Shown here in pieces: positions 7,363 through 14,893 of a stretch of 16,468 nucleotides of DNA. Each line of letters starts with the position of its first letter. The first letter of the stretch is position 1. The DNA comes from Fen-999 sp964530115. GTDB lineage: Bacteria; Pseudomonadota; Gammaproteobacteria; Burkholderiales; Rhodocyclaceae. The position numbers were made by a program, and so were the translations under genes. Under the pieces are notes generated by a model that saw only the letters and a list, made by a program, of their open reading frames with translations, was not told the DNA's origin and did not search any database. The stretch is taken from NCBI GenBank assembly GCA_964530115.1, contig CAZGYD010000115.1, positions 1 to 16,468 of the forward strand. The letters run 5' to 3'.

Positions 7363-8679
7363 ATGGACATCCGGCCCCATCTCGAACGCCGCGCCCGTCT
7401 CGTCGAGCGCATGAACACCGCCGGCGGCGGCGTCGCCATCCTGCCCACGGCGCCCGAGCGGCTGCGCAACCGTGACACGCCCTTTCCCTACCGCGCCGAC
7501 AGCTATTTCCATTACCTCACCGGTTTCACCGAGCCCGAAGCGGTGCTGGTGCTGATCGCCGGCCCGCGCCCGAAGAGCATCCTCTTTTGCCGCGACAAGG
7601 ACCCGGACCGCGAGATCTGGGACGGCTTCCGCCACGGCCCCAAGGGTGCGCAGGAGACCTTCGGTTTCGACCGCGCCTTCCCGATTTCCCTGCTCGACAA
7701 GAAACTGCCGGGGCTGATCGCCGACCAGCCGGCGCTCTGGCATTCGCTCGGTTTCGACCCCGACTGGGACGCCCGGATCGGCCGGGCGCTCAATGCCGTG
7801 CGCGCGCAGGCCCGTGCCGGCAAACGCGCACCGCCGGCCATCCACGACCTGCGCGCCGTGCTCGACGAGATGCGTCTGGTCAAGGACGGGCACGAGATCG
7901 CGCTGATGCGCCGCGCCGCGGGGATCGCCGCCGCCGCCCACCGGCGGGCGATGCGCGTCACTGCGCCGGGCCGCTTCGAGTACGAGATCGAGGCGGAATT
8001 CCTCCACGAATTCCGCCGCCACGGTTGCCAGTTCCCCGCCTACACGCCGATCGTCGCCTCGGGGCCCGGCGCCTGCGTGCTCCACTACGTCGCCAACGAC
8101 AGACAGATGCAGGACGGCGAGCTCCTGCTGATCGACGCCGGCTGCGAGCTCGACGGCTACGCCTCAGACATCACGCGGACCTTTCCCGTCAATGGCCGCT
8201 TCAGCGGCGCGCAAAGGGATGTCTACCAGCTCGTGCTCGCCGCGCAGCAGGCCGCCATCGCCGCCGTCCGGCCGGGCGCGGGCTTCATGGCGCCGCACGA
8301 AGCGGCCGTCAAGGTGCTCGCCCAGGGCATGATCGATCTCGGCCTGCTTGCCGGCAGCGTCGACGGCGTCATCGAATCCGAAGCCTACAAGCGCTTCTAC
8401 ATGCATCGGACCAGCCACTGGCTGGGCATGGACGTGCACGACGCCGGCGAGTACAAGGACGGCGGCAACTGGCGCACGCTCGCGCCGGGCATGGTGCTGA
8501 CCATCGAGCCCGGCTGCTACGTCCGCCCGGCCGACGACGTGCCGGCGGCGTTCCACGATATCGGCGTGCGCATCGAGGACGACGCACTGGTCACCGCCGA
8601 TGGCTGCGAGATCCTCACCGCCGCGGCGCCGAAGGACATCGCCGCGATCGAGACGCTGATGAAGGAGGGCCGCCCGTGA
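7363..8679 (+). CDS. pepP: Xaa-Pro aminopeptidase PepP (M24 metallopeptidase)
   Basis: 438 aa, similar to E. coli PepP (441). It removes N-terminal residues preceding proline from peptides, in the cytoplasm, using a dinuclear Mn centre. The N-terminal domain carries RNRDTPFPYRADSYFHYLTGF (36-55, first part of the AMP_N signature); the C-terminal pita-bread domain carries all five expected metal ligands: D258 (LLIDAG), D269 (ASDITR), H352 (SHWLGMDVHD), E382 (TIEPGCY) and E405 (GVRIEDD). The ATG at 7363 has only a weak ribosome-binding site and stands 11 bases past the right end of the inverted-repeat element. Its stop overlaps the ubiH start by 4 nt. pepP-ubiH adjacency is also found in E. coli and Pseudomonas. 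Confidence 0.96.
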   Translation: MDIRPHLERRARLVERMNTAGGGVAILPTAPERLRNRDTPFPYRADSYFHYLTGFTEPEAVLVLIAGPRPKSILFCRDKDPDREIWDGFRHGPKGAQETFGFDRAFPISLLDKKLPGLIADQPALWHSLGFDPDWDARIGRALNAVRAQARAGKRAPPAIHDLRAVLDEMRLVKDGHEIALMRRAAGIAAAAHRRAMRVTAPGRFEYEIEAEFLHEFRRHGCQFPAYTPIVASGPGACVLHYVANDRQMQDGELLLIDAGCELDGYASDITRTFPVNGRFSGAQRDVYQLVLAAQQAAIAAVRPGAGFMAPHEAAVKVLAQGMIDLGLLAGSVDGVIESEAYKRFYMHRTSHWLGMDVHDAGEYKDGGNWRTLAPGMVLTIEPGCYVRPADDVPAAFHDIGVRIEDDALVTADGCEILTAAAPKDIAAIETLMKEGRP

Positions 8680-9752
8680 GCGCACCGGTCGCCATCGTCG
8701 GCGCCGGCCCCGCCGGCATGGCACTGGCGCTCGCCCTGCATCGTCAGGGCGTCGCCGCGGAACTCTTCGACGCGCGCCCCCGCGGCGCTGCGAAGACCGA
8801 CCGGCGCATCCTCGCGCTCTCGCACGGCTCGCGGCAGATCCTCGAGACGCTCGGTGTCTGGGACGCGATCCCGCACACGCCGATCACCACCATCCACGTC
8901 TCCCATGCGGGCGGCCTCGGCCGCACCCGGATCACGGCCGCCGACGAGGGCGTGCCCGCGCTCGGCTACGTGCTCGCCGCCGGCGAGCTGGCCGCCCGTC
9001 TCGATGCCGCGCTCGATGCCGCCGGCATCGCGGTACGCGACAACGTCCGCATCACCGCCGCGCCCGACGTGCCGCTGACCGTCTGGGCCGAGGGCGCCGT
9101 CGGCGATGCGGAGGCCACCGTCCGCGACTACGGCCAGCATGCCGTGATCTGTACCGCGGTGGCCGACGAGCCGCACGCAGGGCGCGCCTGGGAACGGTTC
9201 ACGCCCGAAGGCCCGGTCGCCGCGCTGCCCTGGGGCCGAGACTACGCGATCGTGCTCACCTGTGCCGCCGGCGAATCCGTGGCGGTCACGGCGCTCGACG
9301 AGGCGGGCTTCCTCGACCTGCTCCAGCGTCGCTTCGGCCCGCGCGTGCGCTTCACCGCGGCCGGCGAACGCGCGCTGTTTCCGCTCGGGCTGCGCTACCG
9401 AAACTCAGCCGTCGTAACACGCCAGGTCTGGATCGGCAACGCCGCCCAGACGCTGCATCCGGTCGCCGGCCAGGGCTTCAACCTCGCGCTGCGCGACATC
9501 TTCGAGCTCGCGCGTGTCCTCACCGATGCCGAGGATCCGGGCGCCGACCTGCTCCTTTCCCGCTACGCGAGGGCCCGCGCGCTCGACCGCCGCGCGACGA
9601 TCGGCTTCACCGACGCGCTGGTGCGCATCTTCAGCAACGATCTCGCGCCGCTGCGGCACGCGCGCGGCGCGGGACTGCTCGCCCTCGACCTGTTCCCGCC
9701 GGCGCGGCACTTCCTTGCCCGGCGCATGATGTTCGGCGCGCGCGGCTGGTGA
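8676..9752 (+). CDS. ubiH: UbiH/VisC-family FAD-dependent monooxygenase (2-octaprenyl-6-methoxyphenol hydroxylase-like)
   Basis: 358 aa from GTG at 8676, supported by GGAGG at 8664-8668 and the 4-nt overlap with pepP. The family hydroxylates the ring of ubiquinone precursors using FAD, NADPH and oxygen. N-terminal dinucleotide site VAIVGAGPAGMAL (5-17) and the second FAD motif GNAAQTLHPVAGQGFNL (254-270), which is the UbiH-type form of the usual GD motif. C-terminal RALDRRATIGFTDALVRIFSND is typical of UbiH. Odd: it is shorter than E. coli UbiH (392), and the conserved middle DGxxSxxR motif is not recognisable; LTVWAEGAVGDAEATVRDYGQ occupies that place (residues 134-154, conserved tail RDYGQ). 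The position of ring hydroxylation (C1, C5 or C6) cannot be fixed from sequence, since UbiH/UbiI/UbiF/UbiL/UbiM paralogues differ in specificity. Carries repeat copy B at 9399-9425. Confidence 0.85.
   Translation: MSAPVAIVGAGPAGMALALALHRQGVAAELFDARPRGAAKTDRRILALSHGSRQILETLGVWDAIPHTPITTIHVSHAGGLGRTRITAADEGVPALGYVLAAGELAARLDAALDAAGIAVRDNVRITAAPDVPLTVWAEGAVGDAEATVRDYGQHAVICTAVADEPHAGRAWERFTPEGPVAALPWGRDYAIVLTCAAGESVAVTALDEAGFLDLLQRRFGPRVRFTAAGERALFPLGLRYRNSAVVTRQVWIGNAAQTLHPVAGQGFNLALRDIFELARVLTDAEDPGADLLLSRYARARALDRRATIGFTDALVRIFSNDLAPLRHARGAGLLALDLFPPARHFLARRMMFGARGW
9399..9425 (+). repeat. Dispersed 27-bp repeat, copy B (inside ubiH)
   Basis: Begins CGAAACTCAGCCGTCGTAAC. Matches pdxA copy A (opposite strand of the window) at 26 of 27 and amgK copy C at 24 of 27. 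It encodes RNSAVVTRQ (UbiH residues 242-250), just before the second FAD motif, where a sequence of this kind fits the family; this makes ubiH a possible source copy. Confidence 0.7.
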
Positions 9753-9756
9753 GGGA

Positions 9757-9775
9757 ACCGGCCTCCCGGGCCGGT
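9757..9775. repeat. Hairpin between ubiH and the Rieske/FAD gene
   Basis: Perfect 7-bp stem ACCGGCC/GGCCGGT with a 5-base loop, starting 4 bases after the ubiH stop. No T-run follows on either strand, so it may stabilise the mRNA end or attenuate; a true intrinsic terminator is unlikely. Confidence 0.35.
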
Positions 9776-9809
9776 GTCGAACTTCGGTGTCGCCGACGGG
9801 AGAACGAAG

Positions 9810-11327
9810 ATGAGTGCCGAACACGCCGAAGCCAGCGGCCCCGATCTGACCCAGGGCATCCCGATCACCGAGATTCCGCCTGACACCCCGATCGCGGGGC
9901 ACGTCGGCGGGGACGCCGTGCTTCTCGTCCGGCACGGCGACCAATTCTTCGCCGTCGGCGCCCACTGCACGCACTATCACGCGCCGCTGGCCGACGGCCT
10001 CGTCGCCGGCGAAACGCTGCGCTGCCCCTGGCACCACGCCGCCTTCGACCTGCGCACCGGCGAGGCCCTGACCGCGCCGGCATTCTCGCCGCTGCCCTGC
10101 TGGACGACGGAAATCCGTGACGGGAAAGTTTTCGTCTCTCGCCACAAACCGGAGTTGCGGCCCGCGCCGGCCGTCACCGCAAAGCCGCAGCGTATCGTCA
10201 TCGTCGGCGGCGGCGCAGCCGGCTTCGCTGCGGCCGAGATGCTCCGCCGCAGCGGTCATGCCGGCAGCATCGTCATGCTCAGCGAGGAAGACATGCCGCC
10301 CGTCGACCGACCGAACCTGTCGAAGGACTACCTCGCCGGCAGCGCGCCGGAGGACTGGCTGGAACTGCGCCCGCCCACCTGGTACGTGGAAGCCGGCATC
10401 GACCTGCGCCTGAAGACGAAGGTCGCGGCCATCGACACCGCGGCGCGCGAAGTGGTGCTCGCCGACGGCGCCCGCCTGCCCTGGGACAAACTGCTCATGG
10501 CGACCGGCAGCGAGCCCGTGCGCCTGGCCATCCCCGGCATGGATCGGCCGCACGTCTTCACGCTGCGCAGCGCCGCCGACAGCCGCGCGATCATCGCCCG
10601 CGCCGCCGGCGCACGCTGCGCCGTGGTGCTGGGCGCGAGCTTCATCGGTCTCGAGGTCGCTGCGGCGCTCTCCGCGCGCGGCCTCGAGGTGCATGTCGTC
10701 GCGCCGGAGGCTGTGCCGATGGCCCGCGTCCTCGGCCCGGAACTGGGCGGCTTCGTCCGTCGCCTGCACGAGGCGCACGGCGTGCGCTTCCATCTCGGTG
10801 ACACAGCGTCGGCGATCGGGGATACGCGCGTGACGCTCGCCAGCGGCGCCACCATCGATGCCGACCTGGTGGTCGCCGGCGTCGGCGTGCGCCCGCGGCT
10901 CACGCTCGCCGAAGGCGCCGGGCTCGCGCTCGATCGCGGCGTCCTCGTCGATCCGTATCTCGAGACCAGCGTGCCCGGCATCTACGCCGCCGGCGACATC
11001 GCCCGTTGGCCGGATGTCCGCAGCGGCCAGGCGATCCGCGTCGAGCACTGGGTCGTCGCCCAGCGCCAGGGCCAGACGGCCGCGCGCAACATGCTCGGCG
11101 GCCACGAGCGCTTCGAAGCGGTGCCCTTCTTCTGGAGCCAGCACTACGACGTCGTGATCAGCTACGTGGGCCATGCGGAGACTTGGGACGAACTGAAAAT
11201 CGAGGGCGACATCGAGACCCGAGACTGCCTGCTGCGCTACCGGCGCCATGGCCGCACACTCGCGGTGGCCTCGATCTTCCGCGACCTCGACAGCCTTAAG
11301 GCCGAGCTCGAACTCGAGCGCACCTGA
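9810..11327 (+). CDS. Rieske [2Fe-2S] / FAD / NAD(P)-dependent oxidoreductase (AIFL-like)
   Basis: 505 aa. Start ATG at 9810 preceded by GGGAG (9798-9802) at 7 nt; an upstream GTG at 9774 lacks this. Residues 1-115 are a Rieske domain with cluster ligands C53, H55, C72 and H75 (CTHYHAPL ... RCPWHH). From about 127 follows a pyridine-nucleotide disulfide-oxidoreductase-like module: FAD site IVIVGGGAAGFAAAEML (129-145), NAD(P) site AVVLGASFIGLEVAAAL (271-287) and the second FAD motif GIYAAGDIARW near the C-terminus, then a reductase C-terminal domain (PFFWSQHYDVVISYVGHAE). This architecture is that of AIFM3/Nfrl-type proteins and of ferredoxin reductases of dioxygenase systems. No signal peptide or membrane segment, so cytoplasmic. 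Electron donor would be NAD(P)H; acceptor is unknown. No oxygenase or ferredoxin partner is nearby, so I give no gene symbol. Confidence 0.88.
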   Translation: MSAEHAEASGPDLTQGIPITEIPPDTPIAGHVGGDAVLLVRHGDQFFAVGAHCTHYHAPLADGLVAGETLRCPWHHAAFDLRTGEALTAPAFSPLPCWTTEIRDGKVFVSRHKPELRPAPAVTAKPQRIVIVGGGAAGFAAAEMLRRSGHAGSIVMLSEEDMPPVDRPNLSKDYLAGSAPEDWLELRPPTWYVEAGIDLRLKTKVAAIDTAAREVVLADGARLPWDKLLMATGSEPVRLAIPGMDRPHVFTLRSAADSRAIIARAAGARCAVVLGASFIGLEVAAALSARGLEVHVVAPEAVPMARVLGPELGGFVRRLHEAHGVRFHLGDTASAIGDTRVTLASGATIDADLVVAGVGVRPRLTLAEGAGLALDRGVLVDPYLETSVPGIYAAGDIARWPDVRSGQAIRVEHWVVAQRQGQTAARNMLGGHERFEAVPFFWSQHYDVVISYVGHAETWDELKIEGDIETRDCLLRYRRHGRTLAVASIFRDLDSLKAELELERT

Positions 11328-11491
11328 GCGCGGTTTTTGCGGCAGGACAAGCACTTTCGGGCAACACCTCACGCGGCAGATGACGTGAGCGGAAGCCGCG
11401 GCCGGCGGGGTCGCACGTCGCTGCCCAAAGTTTAGGCAAGCGCGTGTAGAATCCGCGCCTTCTCCGCAACGCCCGGCTCCTTGCATCCGTC
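11328..11491 (+). promoter_or_regulatory. dusB-fis promoter region with Fis-like palindrome
   Basis: 164-bp gap. TAGAAT at 11447-11452 is a candidate -10 followed by CCGCGCC, a GC-rich discriminator like that at the lptD promoter. A 17-bp quasi-palindrome TGCCCAAAGTTTAGGCA (11422-11438; 7 of 8 pairs) covers the -35 position. Its core at 11423-11437 has the G1, Y4R5, Y11R12 and C15 of the known Fis core pattern; only the centre is G instead of A/T. A hairpin CTCACG/CGTGAG (11368-11389) and a weak GCGC stem followed by TTTTT (11318-11338) lie upstream; the latter could partially end the preceding transcript. No gene is seen here. Confidence 0.45.
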
Positions 11492-12490
11492 ATGCAGTTT
11501 CTCGGCTTCACGCTGCGCAACCATCTCTTCCTCGCGCCGATGGCCGGCGTCACCGACCGGCCGTTCCGCCAGCTTTGCAAACGGCTCGGCGCGGGGCTCG
11601 CCGTCTCCGAGATGGTGACCTCGAACTCGCTGCTCTATGGCAGCGCCAAGACGCGCCGGCGCGCCGACCACGCAGGCGAGGTGGAGCCGAAGTCCATCCA
11701 GATCGCGGGCGCCGATCCGCGAATGATGGCCGAGGCGGCGAAATACAACGTCGACCGCGGCGCCCAGATCATCGACATCAACATGGGTTGCCCGGCCAAG
11801 AAAGTCTGCAACGTCATGGCCGGCTCGGCACTGATGCAGGACGAGCCACTGGTGGCGAGGATCCTCGAGGCCGTCGTCCGCGCGGTGCCCGAGACACCGG
11901 TGACACTCAAGTTCCGCACCGGCTGGAACCGCCAGAACAAGAACGCGCCGACCATCGCGCGCATCGCCGAGGACTGCGGCGTGCGCGCCATCGCCATCCA
12001 TGGCCGCACGCGCGCCGACCAGTACATGGGCGAGGCGGAATACGACACCATTGCGCTGGTGAAAACGCTAGTGAAGATTCCGGTGATCGCCAACGGCGAC
12101 ATCGACTCGCCGCAGAAGGCGAAGCACGTGCTCGATTACACGAAGGCCGACGGCCTGATGATCGGCCGCGCGGCCCAGGGCCGGCCCTGGATCTTCCGCG
12201 AGATCGAGCACTATCTCGCCACCGGGACGCTGCTGCCACCGCCCTCGGCCGGGGAGATCCACGCCATCCTGCGCGATCATCTCGCCGATCTCTACGCCTT
12301 CTACGGCGAAGAGACCGGCGCCCGGGTCGCGCGCAAGCACATCGGCTGGTACACCAAGGGCATCGAGGGCAGTGCGAAGTTCCGTCATGCCATGAACGCC
12401 CTGACCACCGCGGACGAACAGCTGGCGGCCGTCGACGAGTTCTTCCTCGCCCGGCCCCCCGGCGACGCCCCCTACCGCAAAGCCGCATGA
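11492..12490 (+). CDS. dusB: tRNA-dihydrouridine synthase DusB
   Basis: 332 aa, typical. FMN- and NADPH-dependent reduction of specific uridines in the D-loop of tRNA to dihydrouridine. TIM-barrel start LFLAPMAGVTDRPFRQLC (12-29), catalytic cysteine C100 in INMGCPAKKV (96-105, the same number as in E. coli DusB), FRTGWN in the substrate-binding strand, IHGRTRADQYMG, NGDIDSPQKA and GLMIGRAAQGRPWIF phosphate-binding motifs, and a helical C-terminal tRNA-binding domain. First gene of the dusB-fis operon, an arrangement conserved across gamma- and betaproteobacteria; only 7 bases separate it from fis. In E. coli, fis expression depends on this upstream promoter and is growth-rate controlled. Confidence 0.96.
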   Translation: MQFLGFTLRNHLFLAPMAGVTDRPFRQLCKRLGAGLAVSEMVTSNSLLYGSAKTRRRADHAGEVEPKSIQIAGADPRMMAEAAKYNVDRGAQIIDINMGCPAKKVCNVMAGSALMQDEPLVARILEAVVRAVPETPVTLKFRTGWNRQNKNAPTIARIAEDCGVRAIAIHGRTRADQYMGEAEYDTIALVKTLVKIPVIANGDIDSPQKAKHVLDYTKADGLMIGRAAQGRPWIFREIEHYLATGTLLPPPSAGEIHAILRDHLADLYAFYGEETGARVARKHIGWYTKGIEGSAKFRHAMNALTTADEQLAAVDEFFLARPPGDAPYRKAA

Positions 12491-12497
12491 GCACCCG

Positions 12498-12728
12498 ATG
12501 AGCAACGACATTTCCGACTGCGTGCGGCGCACGCTCAACCGCTATTTCCGCGACCTCGACGGCGAACGTCCGCACGCCATCTACGAGATGGTGCTCTCGG
12601 CAGTCGAGAAGCCGATGCTCGAGGTGGTCATGAAGCAGGCCGGGGGCAACCAGACGGTCGCGGCCGAGATGCTCGGCATCAACCGCAACACGCTGCGCAA
12701 GAAACTCACCGAACACGATCTCCTCTGA
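12498..12728 (+). CDS. fis: DNA-binding protein Fis
   Basis: 76 aa. A nucleoid-associated homodimer that bends DNA and activates rRNA promoters in fast growth. E. coli Fis has 98 residues; short forms lacking the N-terminal beta-hairpin arm are usual in betaproteobacteria, and here only about 8 residues precede the first helix. The C-terminal helix-turn-helix is clear: GGNQTVAAEMLGINRNTLRK (residues 50-69, first helix of the motif just before), with the recognition helix NRNTLRKKL. The ATG at 12498 is 7 bases after the dusB stop; GAGCACCCG precedes it without a strong ribosome-binding site, so coupling with dusB translation is probable. Loss of the arm suggests it may not support Hin/Gin-type invertases, an inference from known E. 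coli Fis mutants. Confidence 0.95.
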   Translation: MSNDISDCVRRTLNRYFRDLDGERPHAIYEMVLSAVEKPMLEVVMKQAGGNQTVAAEMLGINRNTLRKKLTEHDLL

Positions 12729-12738
12729 GGTGGCATAC

Positions 12739-14313
12739 ATGAAAGTTGAGCAGGCATTGATCAGCGTTTCCGACAAGCGCGGCATCGTCGATTTCGCACG
12801 CGAGCTCGCCGCCATGGGCATCCGCATCCTCTCGACCGGCGGCACCGCGAAGCTGTTGCGCGACGCCGGCATTGCGGTCACCGACGTCTCCGACTACACC
12901 GGTTTCCCCGAGATGCTCGATGGCCGGGTCAAGACCCTGCACCCGAAGGTTCATGGCGGCATCCTCGGCATCCGCGGCAACGCCGAGCACGAGGCGACGA
13001 TGAAGGCACACGGCATTCCGCCCATCGATCTCGTCGTCGTGAACCTCTACCCTTTCGCCCAGACCGTGGCGAAGAAGGATTGCACGCTCGAGGACGCGAT
13101 CGAGAACATCGACATCGGCGGCCCGGCCATGGTCCGCGCGGCGGCCAAGAACCATGGCAATGAAGCCGGCGGCGTCGGCGTGGTCACCGATCCTGCCGAC
13201 TATCCGACGATCATCGAGGAGCTCAAGGCCAACGGCGGCGCCCTGCCCTACCTGATCCGCTTCGAGCTGGCCAAGAAGGCCTTCGTCCATACCGCGCGCT
13301 ATGATGCCGCGATCGCCAACTGGCTGACCGGACTCGACGAGGAGAACAAGCCGGGCCTCTTCCCGGACCGTCTGCAACTCGCGTTCGACCTGGTCGACAC
13401 CCTGCGCTATGGCGAAAACCCGCACCAGAAGGCGGCCTTCTACCGCGAGTCCGAACCGGCGGCCGGCAGCATCGCCAACTTCGAGCAGCTCCAGGGCAAG
13501 GAGCTCTCCTACAACAACATCGCCGACGCCGATGCCGCCTGGGAGTGCGTCAAGGCCTTCGACACCACGGCCTGCGTGATCGTCAAGCACGCCAACCCCT
13601 GCGGCGTCGCCGTCGCCCCGACCGCGCTGGAGGCCTATCGCAAGGCCTTCAAGACCGACCCGACCTCGGCCTTTGGCGGCATCATCGCCTTCAACACGGT
13701 GATCGACAAGGCGACGGCCGAGGCCGTTTCCGCCCAGTTCGCCGAAGTGATCATCGCTCCCGAGATCACCGCCGAGGCACGCGCGGTGTTCGCCGCCAAG
13801 CAGAACCTGCGCGTGCTCGTCGTGCCGCTCGGCAAGGGGAGCGGCACGGCCTTCGACTTCAAGCGCGTCGGCGGCGGCCTCCTCGTGCAGACCGCCGATA
13901 CCGCGAGCATCACCGAGGCCGATCTCAAGGTGGTGACCAGGCGCGCGCCCACACCGCAGGAAATGGCCGACCTGCTCTTCGCCTGGCGCGTCGCCAAGTT
14001 CGTCAAGTCGAACGCCATCGTCTACTGCAAGGACGGCATGACCACCGGTGTCGGCGCCGGGCAGATGAGCCGTGTCGACTCGGCGCGCATCGCCGCGATC
14101 AAGGCCGAGAACAACGGCCTGACGGTGGCCGGCTCGGTGGTCGCCTCGGACGCCTTCTTCCCGTTCCGCGACGGGCTCGACGTGCTGGCGAAGGCCGGCG
14201 CCACCGCCGTCATCCAGCCGGGCGGCTCGGTGCGCGATGCCGAAGTCATCGCCGCGGCCGACGAGCAGAACGTCGCCATGGTGTTCACCGGCTTCCGCCA
14301 TTTCCGCCACTGA
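12739..14313 (+). CDS. purH: Bifunctional AICAR transformylase / IMP cyclohydrolase PurH
   Basis: 524 aa. It catalyses the last two steps of de novo IMP synthesis: formyl transfer from 10-formyl-THF to AICAR, then ring closure. N-terminal IMP cyclohydrolase (MGS-like) domain about 1-200: SVSDKRGI (9-16), STGGTAKLL, GRVKTLHPKVHGGILG, NLYPFAQTV and NIDIGGPAM. C-terminal transformylase: GENPHQKAAFY, KELSYNNIADADAAWE, the catalytic K-H pair in VIVKHANPCGVA, SAFGGIIAFN and KSNAIVYCKDG. Start ATG at 12739 is preferred over a GTG at 12730 because GAGG (12727-12730) sits 8 bases before it and family members begin with a short tail before ALISVSDK. It lies 10 bases after fis and may be cotranscribed with dusB-fis, as no promoter is visible in between. 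One base separates its stop from pagP. Confidence 0.97.
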   Translation: MKVEQALISVSDKRGIVDFARELAAMGIRILSTGGTAKLLRDAGIAVTDVSDYTGFPEMLDGRVKTLHPKVHGGILGIRGNAEHEATMKAHGIPPIDLVVVNLYPFAQTVAKKDCTLEDAIENIDIGGPAMVRAAAKNHGNEAGGVGVVTDPADYPTIIEELKANGGALPYLIRFELAKKAFVHTARYDAAIANWLTGLDEENKPGLFPDRLQLAFDLVDTLRYGENPHQKAAFYRESEPAAGSIANFEQLQGKELSYNNIADADAAWECVKAFDTTACVIVKHANPCGVAVAPTALEAYRKAFKTDPTSAFGGIIAFNTVIDKATAEAVSAQFAEVIIAPEITAEARAVFAAKQNLRVLVVPLGKGSGTAFDFKRVGGGLLVQTADTASITEADLKVVTRRAPTPQEMADLLFAWRVAKFVKSNAIVYCKDGMTTGVGAGQMSRVDSARIAAIKAENNGLTVAGSVVASDAFFPFRDGLDVLAKAGATAVIQPGGSVRDAEVIAAADEQNVAMVFTGFRHFRH

Positions 14314-14314
14314 G

Positions 14315-14893
14315 ATGCGCCGCTTGCTCCTCGCCCCCGTGGCGGCCGCGGTGCTCGCCGGGCCCCCGGCTGCGATCGCCGCGGACAAGCCGGGCTGGCT
14401 CGACGCCGCGCGAAGCGAAGTCGCGGAAACCTGGCACCGCGGCACGACCGAGTATTACTTCACGTTCCGCACCTGGCACACGCCCTGGGCCTACAGCGAG
14501 GAAAAGAACAGCCAGTACCAGAACTGGCCGCCCGGATTCGGCATCGGTCGCGGCCATTTCGACGACAAGGGCAACTGGCACGGCGTCTATGCGATGGGCT
14601 TCCAGGACTCGCACTTCAAGCCCGAATGGGTGCTCGGCTACGGCTGGAAGAAATACTGGGCGGGGCCGTGGGATACCCGCCTCGGTCTCGGCTACACCGC
14701 CGGCCTGTCGGCACGCGCGGACATCGGCCACTACGTGCCGTTTCCGATCCTGCTGCCGATCGCCTCGGCCGACCTCGGCAACTTTTCGCTCGAAGCGGCC
14801 TATGTGCCGGGCGGCAAGGGCTACGGCAACGTCATGCTGCTCTGGGTGAAGTGGCGCAGCGGCAGCAACCACATTCTGGGATGGACACCATGA
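14315..14893 (+). CDS. pagP: Lipid A palmitoyltransferase PagP (CrcA)
   Basis: 192 aa. PagP is a small outer-membrane beta-barrel that moves a palmitate from phospholipid to lipid A, giving resistance to cationic peptides in known enterobacteria and Bordetella. Signal peptide 1-23 (MRRLLLAPVAAAVLAG.. AIAA). The mature part parallels E. coli PagP: amphipathic helix WLDAARSEVAETW (28-40), TWHTPWAYSEEK (53-64), GFGIGRGHFDDKGNWHG (74-90), YAMGFQDS (92-99), GLGYTAGLSARAD, VPFPILLPIAS and YVPGGKGYGNV. The catalytic residues H55, D98 and S99 keep the E. coli spacing of H33/D76/S77. Odd: about 12 residues (RSGSNHILGWTP) extend past the usual terminal strand, and the last residue is not aromatic. Its stop overlaps the purD ATG (ATGA). 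It sits inside a purine operon, so its expression would follow purine/growth control unless an internal promoter exists. Confidence 0.92.
   Translation: MRRLLLAPVAAAVLAGPPAAIAADKPGWLDAARSEVAETWHRGTTEYYFTFRTWHTPWAYSEEKNSQYQNWPPGFGIGRGHFDDKGNWHGVYAMGFQDSHFKPEWVLGYGWKKYWAGPWDTRLGLGYTAGLSARADIGHYVPFPILLPIASADLGNFSLEAAYVPGGKGYGNVMLLWVKWRSGSNHILGWTP

Noticed and set aside
7462..7483. A fifth copy of the dispersed repeat in pepP (GTGACACGCC at about 7472)
   Set aside because: Only 10 bases match exactly, and they encode RNRDTPFP, a conserved PepP motif, so family conservation explains it.
9405..11486. A 693-codon open frame on the minus strand opposite ubiH and the Rieske/FAD gene
   Set aside because: Antisense to well-supported coding regions; composition is that of a shadow frame, with no motif.
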